Assembly: GCF_036850765.1 (NCBI RefSeq)
Contig: NC_089495.1
Coordinates: forward strand, 200,392,847-200,456,846
Source: Saccopteryx bilineata
Taxonomy: Eukaryota; Chordata; Mammalia; Chiroptera; Emballonuridae
DNA: 64,000 nucleotides
Direction: 5' to 3'
The notes under the pieces were generated by a model, which ran no database searches, was not told where the DNA came from, and saw only the letters and a program-made list of their open reading frames with translations. Of the stretch, positions 23,611-64,000 are shown piece after piece. Each line of letters starts with the position of its first letter. Position 1 is the stretch's first letter. Made by a program: the position numbers and the translations under genes.

Positions 23611-24683
23611 CTTAGATTCATGGAGATTCACACCCTGCGGCTGGGGGGTGGGCGGGGGCACGTCTTTTCTAAGATAAGGGGTCTTTTCAAAGAAGTGTGC
23701 ATACCTAAACTTAGATCAGGACTAAATTAAGCATAAATAAAAATAAATAAATACATAAATAAAAGCAGTGGGTGTGGGAAGAGGGTGGGGAGGAGGGTGG
23801 AGGAGGAAGGGGGTTGGCCATGCTCCAGGTGTGTCAGCCAGGGCTTCCTTCAGAAGGAGGACGCTTCTCATCACCGGAGGAAGAGACCTCGTCCGGGGGA
23901 GTCAGACAGCACGGGGTGCCCTGACCAGGATTCCTACCAACCTCAGCCTTCTTCCCTCTTCCCCATTTAATTTTATTTTTGTTTCCTGGTTGGTGTTCTT
24001 TAAATATGCCTATGTGTATCAAGTGACAGATACAATGCTCGCCCCTGGACGGATGATATCCAGCCTACTGGAAGAGTCCTTCTATCCCGCTCCTTAGACG
24101 GATTTCCCAGCTCTCAACTCGGCGGGTGTCTTTTCAGACAGCTTGCTGTGCGAACGTGCTATCCCGGCCCCCCCACAGGCTTTCCTGAGCAGAGAAACGT
24201 GTCGGCAGTGCAGACTCCTGGGCCCTGCCCTCCCCCCACGCTGGTGAGTGACAACGGCCTCCGTGTATCGGACGCCGAGTTCCCAGTCTTCCCTTAGATT
24301 CTGCAGGGACCTAACGTCACATACCTCACGAGGTGCAGAGTGGAAATCGGAGCCCGTGTCTATCAGATCCCCAAAGGCCACACCTGAAATGCCATACCTG
24401 TTGGCTTCCGGAACTGTCCATGAAGGTGACTAAAATAAACATCGTTCCAGAAATGTTTTCTTTTCTTTTTCTGTCAAGGAGTGGAATGGGCATATTCCTG
24501 GAACCTGGCTTGGAGGATGCCCAGTGTGAGATGGGCACTCACACTGAAGTGTCTGGGTAGCTCATCAATAAGTCTTGGGTATCCTAACACATTCACAGGA
24601 GACCCACAATGGATATTCAAAGGCCAGCTTTGAAACAGGAAGCTTTACACATTCAAGGTATAAAGGAAGGCAAAGAAGTCCTC

Positions 24684-24866
24684 TAGCCTGACTTGTGGTG
24701 GCGCAGTGGATAAAGCGTCGACCTGGAAATGCTGAGGTCGCCGGTTCGAAACCTCCGGGCTTGCCCAGTCAAGGCACATATGGGAGTTGATGCTTCCTGC
24801 TCCTCTCCCTCCTCTCTCTCTCCCCTCTTCTCTAAAATGAATAAATAAAATCTTTAAAAAAAAAAA
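24684..24866 (+). mobile_element. tRNA-derived bat SINE (short Ves/Rhin-type)
   Basis: GCCTGACTTGTGGTGGCGCAG, AAGCGTCGACCTGGAAATGC, GGTCGCCGGTTCGAAACC and GTCAAGGCACATATGGGAG, with a poly(A) tail. The target duplication AAAGAAGTCCTC lies before the element and again from about 24867. It is close to the apparent family consensus and therefore young. Confidence 0.95.
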
Positions 24867-25479
24867 AAAGAAGTCCTCAAGGCACTCTATGATTTATCAT
24901 TGTCTTGGAGATACTGGGGACCACATTTGCTGAATAAAGGCTGGCTGCTGGCCCAATAGGACCGCAGGTCATAGACCAGCCAGCCCTGGGTTGCCTGGAT
25001 TCCACAGCAGGTCCGGAGCCCCGCCCGCTTCCTAGCCTGATGTAGTCGTTCCCCTACCCATCCACCCCCAGCCTACCCTTCCCTGAACCTCAACGTCCTC
25101 ATCTGAAAACTGAGAATATAAAGCTCCCGGCAGGGCTGCGGTGCCATCAGCACAGGGCCTGGGACACGCTGAGTGCCCGTCCAGATTCAGTCATCATTTC
25201 AACAGACCCCAGCCCTGGCCCTTGAGAGAGGCTCTCATTTGGTCTGGCTGGCAGGGGCCCTCGGAGACCAGGAGTTGACCCAGGCTCAGCGTGGGAGGTG
25301 CCCGTGGTTTCTGCACAGAGGAGGGACCAGCTGGCCACACTGCCTACCAAGGCTTGAGCTGAGAGCCCCAGACGGACACACCCTCAGGCAGGCTCTCAGC
25401 ACTGCCAGGAGCCCAGGGGAGTCCAAAGCCCAGGGCATGACGGGAGAGGCCGGGGGAGGGGTCCAGGCTGGCAGAGCGG

Positions 25480-25595
25480 CGTTCCACCGTGTGTGAATTT
25501 GGGAGAGCTGTCTAGCCTCTCTGAGCCTCTTTCCTCCACCTAATAATGGGATGGTGACCCGTCACAGGAGAAAATAAGATTCCTAAAGTGCAGTC
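25480..25595 (+). repeat. MIR fragment
   Basis: GTGTGAATTTGGGAGAGC, CTAGCCTCTCTGAGCCTC and TAATAATGGGATGGTGAC follow MIR order. Confidence 0.5.
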
Positions 25596-25704
25596 AGGGC
25601 CTCACCCTCCGCCCTGGCAAGCCCGCCCCGAGAACCTTGTGCTTACGTGGGTCAGGAGACACGGACTAGAAGGCTCATGGCAGTGAGGCTGGAAATAGCA
25701 CTTG

Positions 25705-26175
25705 GGTGGGAACACAAGACTCCTGTCAACAGCAGAACGAATAAGTAAGTTGATAAGCTGTAGGGCAGTCCTGCACTGGAATAATATAAAGCAACAAAAA
25801 ATGGACAAATTACAGACACGTGGCAGCATGGATGAATCTCAAAAATATAGAGGGTGCATCAAGAAGAGAGATGGTACGATTCCATGTACCTAAAGTCCAA
25901 AAAGAGAGACAAAACCCAACTGTATTGCTTAAGATGACATTCATCTAGGTAGCAAAACCGTAGAAAGAATGATGACCTTAAAAGTCAGGGTGCTGCTTAC
26001 CTCTGAGAGGGAAGAGAGGGGCTATCGTCCAGAAAGACACGTGGGCTGAACTTGGGGGTTCTGTTCTGGGCTGCTGTGTGGTTGGTAGCAGCTCACCCTT
26101 ACTGGCTTTATAATGTATTCACAAGACAGTGTAAACATGTTTCATTCACTCTTCTGTACATGTGACTACCTCAAA
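25705..26175 (+). repeat. L1 3'-end fragment (old L1M type)
   Basis: ATGGATGAATCTCAAAAATA, GTACGATTCCATGTACCTAAA and ATTCACTCTTCTGTACATGTG are L1 3' phrases in order. It ends about 200 bp from the VSTM2L poly(A) signal. Confidence 0.7.
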
Positions 26176-26379
26176 GTCTAAAAATAACTCAAGTGCCCGG
26201 TGCTGAACAAAGATGGGTTTCCTTCGCCCTCCCCATGACCCTCCAGCTCTTATTCTGTGCGTGGGGGCAGAAAGCAGGCGTGAGAAGATGCCCAGGGAGG
26301 CGTGGGGGTGGGCTGGCCAAGCCCTCCCCTGCAGCATTGCTCCCAGACACAAATGTCCCAAAGAGACAAGGGCCAGAGA

Positions 26380-27503
26380 TTTTTTTTTCAAACCACTTTA
26401 TTCGGATTGGCTGGTCATCACGGATTGAGTCGTGTATACGGGGGTTACCCACACACCCCAGGCAAAGCCCTCAGCCTCTCCCACATCCCCGGTGCCCTTG
26501 CTGGGGGGGGGGGGGTGGCCAGAGGTTTGAGCCAATTCTGAGGAGGTATTGGGCCCGATAGAAATATTTACATATCACCAGGGGCAGATGTCCCCTGATC
26601 AGGAATTGTGAGGGATTTGTACTGGGGTCCCTTGGCTCCCAAATGCCCCAGGCCCTTAGGTGGGCTTGGCATGAACCCCAAGAGGGGGCCAGGACATTGG
26701 GAGCTGGCAGAGGGGCTCCTGGGAGAGCCTGAGACCCTCTAAGGGGTCTTGCTGGTGCAAAACTCTGCATGGGGCCATGGGGTCAGCGGGGTAAGGCCCT
26801 CTGCAAGAAGGGGCAGAGATTCCTGGTCCCCCCACCTCCCGGGAGGGTGGGACAAGGGAGTTTTCTTAGGTATAAGGAGGCTGAATATGAATGACCCAGC
26901 GGGAGGCAGTGGGGTATCTCCCTCTCCTCCCAGGGCCCCTCCGAGTGACCCCGATAAGAGGCCACCACCCCAGAGCAAGGCTCTCTTGGGGGCGCTTGCC
27001 CCCTCTCTTCGCCAGGGGACAGGCCCCAGCTCTGCTCAGAAGATTCAAGTCCAAATGCAGGGAGGGGTCGCTGTCCACATCCCCAGGTCCAAGCGAGGGA
27101 TGGTAGGAAGGAGGGAGAGGGAGGCTGGGAGGCCCCGGCTAGGGACAGGATTGGGGGACAAGCAAGCAAAGCAAAAACACTGGACTCCACTGAAGCTGGC
27201 CACCAAAGGGGGCAGCCTGGCCCCAGCATGGTGTCCCGTCCCGGTGTCCAGGGTGGTTGTTCCCTTGGTGCTCAGGGCTACCTCTGCTGAGCCAGGTCAC
27301 TGCAGGGGTCTGGAAAGGCAGGGCTGGGTGGGACTTACATGCTGAGCAAAGGGGCGGTGGGCGGAGGGCCACAGGCAGTCTCGGGGATGGGGAGGCGGCT
27401 GGACCCAGACGGCCCATCCCCCGCAGTCCAGCAGCTCCTCATGCACTCTGTACAGCCGGGGGGGGGGGGAGGAGAGGCGGGCAGGGGGCGGGCAGGCTTC
27501 CGT
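26380..27503 (-). other. VSTM2L: VSTM2L 3'UTR
   Basis: On the minus strand this follows the TAG stop (27506-27504) and runs about 1.1 kb to the AATAAA at 26402-26397. An A-run lies just beyond the hexamer. No splice sites are needed. A plus-strand open frame over this stretch is antisense chance. The end is inferred from the signal. Confidence 0.65.
26397..26402 (-). terminator. VSTM2L: VSTM2L polyadenylation signal AATAAA
   Basis: The plus strand reads TTTATT, so the minus strand has AATAAA about 1.1 kb after the VSTM2L stop. I saw no other canonical hexamer between the stop and this point. Confidence 0.65.
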
Positions 27504-59598
<32,095 letters not shown>

Positions 59599-59830
59599 GG
59601 TGTGCGCTCGGGCCGGGGGCGCCGCCGCCTCACATCGGGGCTCCGGAGACCGCAGACCCCGCAACCGCCGTCCCCTGCCGGGTGCGGCCTGGCTTCCCGG
59701 CTGCGACCGCTGCCCCTTGCCCGCTGAACCCGGCCCGACCCGGCCCCAGACCTCGGCCGGCTCCGGCCCAGCTCCGGCTGCGGGCAGCGAGCGCACGCCC
59801 AGCCGGCCGCCTCCGACTGCGGGACTCTTC

Positions 59831-59844
59831 CCTTCCGCGGAAGG
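59831..59844. promoter_or_regulatory. Palindromic paired GGAA (ETS-like) site
   Basis: CCTTCCGCGGAAGG is a perfect 14-bp palindrome inside the CpG island, about 235 bp upstream of the VSTM2L ATG. It places two CGGAA cores back to back. ETS-family binding is inferred from the motif only. Confidence 0.4.
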
Positions 59845-60254
59845 CCACTCCGCTCGGTGCCGCCGCGCACCCCTCCCTCCCGCTCCCTCCCGCCCGCCCG
59901 GAGGAGGTGGCGGCGGAGGGATCTGCCGCTTGATTTATCATCAAAGTTTTGCTCAGGCTGGGATTTTTAAAGTGGTACCCGCAACTTCCCCCGCCCGAGA
60001 GCACACGTAGGGGGCGGGGTGGGGTGCAGAAAGCCACCCCAAGGACCCGGGTCCCTCAAAGCGTGAAACAGCTGGTTTCAGAAGCTGGAGTAGTTTCCAG
60101 CGGGGGAAGGAAGGAAACCTCTCCGCCTGCCGCCAGACCCAGTGCGCGGAGACGGACTCCTCAACTTTGCCAGCAGGGCGGTACCCGGGGCGGGGGGGGG
60201 GGGGCACATGGGGGTGGAGGTGACGGTGAGACCAGGGCTGGGGCGCAAAAGACC

Positions 60255-60445
60255 TGGTTCTAGTCCTGCCCCACCCAGCCTTGGCTTTCTGTGTGATCGT
60301 GTCTGGGTGTCTACCCTTGTCTGAATCTCAGGGTCTTCACCTGAGAAATAGGAATAATAGCTTCGTGGTGAGGATTTACAAAATCCTGTGTGTAAATTGC
60401 TTAGCATAATGCCGCCCTCGTGGTAGGAGCTCAATAGTTGTTACT
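60255..60445 (+). repeat. MIR fragment
   Basis: GGTTCTAGTCCTGCCCC, CTGAATCTCAGGGTCTTCAC, GGTGAGGATTTACAAAATCC and AATTGCTTAGCATAATGCC are MIR phrases. Confidence 0.65.
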
Positions 60446-60734
60446 GCTGTTGTTCCTCTCTCTGGGACTCAATTTTCGTGTCTGTGTAATGGGAGCGAGG
60501 CAGGCCAGCAGCTGGGGCTCCTTCTAACGGAGTCGCTGGGCCTAGCGCAGTGGATTGGATCGCCCCCTTCTGGACCCTAGGGCTCCCTTCCTAGTAGCAA
60601 TCAGCCTGGATGGAATATTGGGGCGGGCGGGGGGGGGGGGACAATGAAGCTACACCCGCTCCCAAGAGCAGGAATCTAGTTAGATCCTCCGATTCCTTCC
60701 CTGACCAGTTTACTTGGGCTGTTGGGCTAGGCCT

Positions 60735-60835
60735 TCAGTGCAGACACAGGGCGGACTATGGCCCCATTTAAAAGATGAGGAAACAGTCAATTAGAGAAGT
60801 ATCTTTTTCGAGGTCCCACAACAAGTCTGGGGCGA
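60735..60835 (-). repeat. MIR fragment, reverse
   Basis: CATTTAAAAGATGAGGAAAC and TTTTTCGAGGTCCCACAAC are reverse MIR phrases. Confidence 0.6.
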
Positions 60836-60962
60836 GGTGGCCTCGCTCCCGAGCGGCACGGTCCGCGGAGGCTTCAGTCCCATGGAGCGGGACAGCGTCA
60901 GCCTCGGCTACCAGCCTTCAGGCCTCACGGACCTCGCCTTAGCGGGCTCTTAGATGCGAGGA

Positions 60963-60983
60963 TTCAGCACTGTGGACAGAGCT
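60963..60983 (+). promoter_or_regulatory. RE1-like (REST) site, weaker
   Basis: TTCAGCACTGTGGACAG plus AGCT has both half sites in canonical spacing and about 17 of 21 consensus positions. It lies 350 bp from the stronger site and about 1.4 kb upstream of the VSTM2L ATG. Confidence 0.5.
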
Positions 60984-61311
60984 ACCGATTTCCTCCCCAA
61001 CCTCCGCCGTAGTCAGCACAGCTGATGACCCTCCCCCTTCCCACATCACAGATGGATCCTGTGGACAGCATTGCGGACAGAACTCTAGGTTTGAGAATGG
61101 GGTTAGAGGTCGTGAGACAGCCCCTCACCGCTCTGTCTCTACTCCGTCCTCTCATCCTTCCTTCCAATATTATGGCGACCAGCACACCAGATGAGGCCTG
61201 TGGTCGCCAGCAAACATTCAGTTCATTCAAAACCGGCCAGCCCCCTGAAGTGTGGTGCACTTAGTTTCAACACAACCGAAGACCCCCACAGGGCCCGCTG
61301 CGGCGCGCTGG

Positions 61312-61332
61312 TTCAGCACCACGGACAGATCC
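61312..61332 (+). promoter_or_regulatory. RE1/NRSE (REST) site
   Basis: The sequence begins TTCAGCACCACGGACAG followed by ATCC. It matches 19 of 21 positions of the classic RE1 consensus as I know it, with both half sites (TTCAGCACC and GGACAG) and canonical spacing. It lies about 1.7 kb upstream of the VSTM2L start codon. Confidence 0.7.
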
Positions 61333-61469
61333 TCGCCACCATCCCAGCTTGGAGGAAGAGGCTGTTTGGTTTTTTGTTTTTTTTTCTGGATTGACTCACT
61401 TCTCACTTCTTTCCCACACAGAGGTGGTATTTACGCTATCTGAGGATGACCAGGCGTCTTGGCCTAGAC

Positions 61470-61680
61470 ACAAGAGTTTTATTATTCATTAATTCACTTG
61501 AGCCTTGCTCCCAACGAAATGGGCTTCATCACCCCCATTATAAAGATGAAGAAACCAAGAGTCTTGAAGATGGCATAGCAGTCCCCAAAATGAAACCCAG
61601 GACTCTTGATCGCAGCCTGAGGCCTCTCAAGGAGAGGGTGGTGGCAAAACTGGGACTCAAATTTGGGGCTTTCTTCTCCT
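61470..61680 (-). repeat. MIR fragment, reverse
   Basis: CATTATAAAGATGAAGAAACC and AAACCCAGGACTCTTGATCG are reverse MIR phrases, diverged. Confidence 0.5.
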
Positions 61681-62334
61681 AAACCACAGATTGGAGGGAG
61701 GGGGTCACAGGCAAGAGGACAGGAAGAGAGAGGTTAGAGGAGAGAAGAGAAAACAAGAGACTGCTTGAGGGCTTCGGAAGGAGGTCAGGGTGGGACAATA
61801 ACACAGTGCCACTCTATCCGCCACTAACCCACTGGCTGACCTTCAGGAGTCCCTTCTCCTCCTAGTCGGGGACAGGGTTAAACCCAGTCACTTCTAAGGT
61901 TCCTTCAAGGACAGACCTCCAGGGATCTTTACACCTTTGAAAAGGCTCATGCTGGAACAGCTCTGCTCAGAACCGTCCTGTGGCCTTGTGCGTTAGAGGA
62001 ATCGTGACTTCTCTAGTTTGCATCCAAGGTCCCAGCCTCACCTCTTGCCCATACCTTCTGCTCCAGGCACAGTGTCCTCCATGTCCCCTCCCATGCTTCC
62101 CCTATGCTTGCATACGTGTCCTTCCCTCTACCTAGCTGAGTCCCCACTGGCCACAGCCCGGCCTGATTCCTTCACAGGAATAAATGCCTGTTGCCTTCTC
62201 CAAGTCCCCGAGATTCTGCTGGCCCACCACTCCCTACCTAGCACTGTGGTAAGAACTCCAATGATCTCGCTTCAACCTCAGAACAACCAGGCCACGTAGA
62301 ATAGGGTAGAATAGAATAGTGTGGTTATAAGTGT

Positions 62335-62538
62335 GGACGTTAGTTTAGAATCCTGCCACTTGCTAGCTATGTGACCTTAGGCCAGTTACTTAGCCTTTCG
62401 TGTCTGAGCTTCCTCATCTGTAAAATAAAGATAACAATACCTCCATCTCAAGATTAATGTAAAGCTTAGATGACTTGCTTCTTGGAAAGCACCTAGGACA
62501 ATAGCCTGGCACATAGCAAAGACACGGTGTATGTTAGC
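62335..62538 (+). repeat. MIR, nearly full length
   Basis: CACTTGCTAGCTATGTGACC, CTTAGGCCAGTTACTTAGCC, TTCCTCATCTGTAAAATAAAG and AATAGCCTGGCACATAGCAA are MIR phrases in order. A (TTA)n tract follows. Confidence 0.88.
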
Positions 62539-62574
<36 letters not shown>

Positions 62575-62592
62575 TATCATTATTATTATTTA
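62539..62592. repeat. (TTA)n microsatellite
   Basis: About seventeen TTA/ATT units with two single-base interruptions, between two MIR copies in opposite orientation. Confidence 0.95.
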
Positions 62593-62825
62593 TAGATAAG
62601 AAAACAAGCTCAGAGAGGTTAACTATCTTGCCCAATGTCACACAGCGAGACAGTTGTAGAGCCATAATACCTAAACATGTTTAGTTCAGTGACCCTCTTT
62701 GCAGCTTAGAAAATTAAGACCCAGAGAGCGTGAGTGAATTCCTCAGAGTTACACAGCCAACCACAACAGAGCTAGAGCCAGGTCCTCTGGCCCCCAGCTC
62801 GGAGCTCTCCCACTATACCGTACTG
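62593..62825 (-). repeat. MIR-type fragments, reverse
   Basis: TAGATAAGAAAACAAGCTCAG, GTTAACTATCTTGCCCAATG and TCACACAGCGAGACAGTTG are reverse MIR phrases. A second set occurs at about 62705-62815. Confidence 0.7.
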
Positions 62826-63536
62826 TCCCGTTCGTATTTCCTACAGCGCCTGAATTGTGCTTTACAGTTTATAAATCACGTTCACATCCGTGATCTAACG
62901 GAGGCCGCACGGTGAGGCGGGGCAGAGGCTGGACGTGAGAGGGTGAGCCCCCCGCGTGTTCCTCCCCTGTGTCAGCCTGCCTCCTTTCCACTTCATTGAT
63001 CCAAGTGCCAGCTGCAGGCACCGTGGAAGCCGGGAGCCTAGTGGAGGCAGGAGGTAAACAAAGACCAGCCCAGAAAACAGTCTTTTTGAATTCACCAGGG
63101 TGGATGGCTCTTGTCACTCGTTTCACTCGGGGAACGCTCCAGGAAACAGTAAGCTTCCCCTCCCTGGAGGCAATTAAACAAGCATGGCTGCCAGGAGGCA
63201 AATATCACTGCGATTTTCATCACCCAAATGAAGCTCAGAAAGTGAACATCGCGTCAAGTGTTTCCGTCAGAGAAAAATAAATGATCTTTTTAAAGTTCCC
63301 CACCAGCAGGGGGTGTCACGCTGTCCCCTACCTCTGACCCGAGCTCCCCGGAGAGCCCACCCTCCCCCCTGACTCAGGAAGGCCACCCTCCCCTCCCCTC
63401 CTTGAGAGGTGTCACTTGAGCACCATGGCTCTGTCAGTAGTAACAGCCGTAAGATTTGTCCTTTTAATCCAGAATCAATAGCAAATTTCATTTAAAAATA
63501 AATTAAACCAGGCATTGGAAATCATTCACCGTGTGG

Positions 63537-63557
63537 GCCAGCACCCTCTACAGCGCC
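63537..63557 (+). promoter_or_regulatory. RE1-like (REST) site, core GG altered
   Basis: CCAGCACCCTCTACAGCGCC matches the left half AGCACC and the right-hand ACAGCGCC of RE1 in correct spacing, but the central GG of GGACAG reads CT. This may lower or abolish binding. Confidence 0.35.
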
Positions 63558-64000
63558 GTCTAAACGGCTTCCGTTGGCTCATCTATCAATGCCAAGGTGG
63601 GGGAAATACCCACGCTGCCTGATTCATGGAGAAACTACTTAAATGTATCAGCCCCTAACAATGAGCAATGCGAGCCCAGAGTTGCACCTTTTAACACGCC
63701 AGTAACATGTGGAGCACGGCTTCATAGCAGCTTATCAGAGACCCCTCGGTCACTGGCTTCGAGGGAACCCATTTATAAGGGGGAACAACGGCTTCAGTGT
63801 GTAGCCGCCTAATTTCCAGAATGTATTACTGAGCTCAGAGGAGCAATGGAATCCTATTAAACTCTTATCTGCCATGGGAGGGCTGAAAGTGGTAGGGAAA
63901 GCCAGCCTTGACATAGACATGCTCAGAAAACACCAGGGCTGACCCTGGGAGTGGGGGGTGGGGGAACAAGCCCAAAGCGGATGGGCAGGCGGGACCCCAG

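Larger units (their letters stand above)
5546..26379. other. Intergenic region between convergent TTI1 and VSTM2L
   Basis: About 20.8 kb without a supportable gene. No exon with splice sites and recognisable protein was found on either strand. It holds SINEs (7.6-8.2, 10.8-11.4, 18.8, 19.5, 22.1 and 24.7 kb), hAT-type elements (10.0, 15.8, 18.1 and 23.1 kb), a mariner MITE (11.06 kb), an interrupted MER5 (21.9 kb), L1 or HAL1-like fragments (10.3, 11.5, 17.1, 18.5-20.8 and 25.7 kb), MIRs, and microsatellites at 14.98, 16.79 and 20.47 kb. The stretch at 12.1-17 kb is mostly unique or very old sequence; 16.28-16.75 kb looks like an old repeat that I could not name. Confidence 0.7.
60031..64000. 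other. Upstream region of VSTM2L, no gene recognised
   Basis: No exon or ORF with recognisable protein on either strand. It contains MIRs (60.26, 60.74, 61.47, 62.33 and 62.59 kb), a (TTA)n microsatellite (62539-62592), a cluster of REST/RE1-like motifs (60963-61332), another RE1-like site at 63537 and a CTCF-like core near 63303. 63.5-63.9 kb is unique-looking sequence of unknown role. Confidence 0.7.

Noticed and set aside
24684..24790. tRNA-like A and B boxes
   Set aside because: They belong to tRNA-derived SINEs with CT-rich and poly(A) tails and target duplications. No acceptor-stem pairing of a functional tRNA was seen. The same holds for the other SINE copies.
26749..27345. 198-residue plus-strand open frame
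   Set aside because: It is antisense to the VSTM2L 3'UTR in GC-rich DNA. No recognisable domain.

Overview
This is vertebrate nuclear DNA from a placental mammal, almost certainly a bat. Coding sequence is sparse and split by GT-AG introns, there is a promoter CpG island, and ancient mammalian repeats (MIR, L2, L1M, MER5/hAT) are common. At least twelve tRNA-derived SINEs carry the 'gcctgacc..gtggcgcagtggat' or 'ccctggcc..ttggctcagtggt' heads and 'ggttcga' B boxes seen in bat Ves/Rhin-type SINEs. The bat family is not resolved. Repeat family names here come from recognition by eye, not from a database search.

Only two protein-coding genes can be supported, and they converge. TTI1 (plus strand) contributes its last intron (1-4846), its terminal coding exon (4847-5120) and a short 3'UTR with a poly(A) signal at 5517. 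VSTM2L (minus strand) is complete. Its four coding exons, at 59598-59478, 38819-38650, 37005-36955 and 27776-27504, encode a 204-residue protein with a signal peptide and a single Ig V-type domain. Its 3'UTR runs to a poly(A) signal at 26402-26397, and its promoter lies in a CpG island at about 59.3-60.0 kb. The TTI1/VSTM2L tail-to-tail order matches human 20q11.23 as I know it, seen here in reverse orientation.

Layout: 1-5.5 kb is the TTI1 3' end. 5.5-26.4 kb is a gene-free intergenic block filled with SINEs, hAT and mariner DNA transposons and L1 or HAL1-like fragments. 26.4-59.6 kb is VSTM2L, and its 9.2-kb intron 3 holds a 32-bp x 19 minisatellite. 59.6-64 kb is the VSTM2L upstream region, which contains REST/RE1-like motifs.

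No viral genes, CRISPR arrays, operons or microbial systems were found. The observations most worth following are the RE1-like cluster upstream of the neuronally expressed VSTM2L, the homogeneous intronic minisatellite, the CTCF-like cores carried by one SINE family between the two genes, and a microsatellite that forms part of a splice-site pyrimidine tract.
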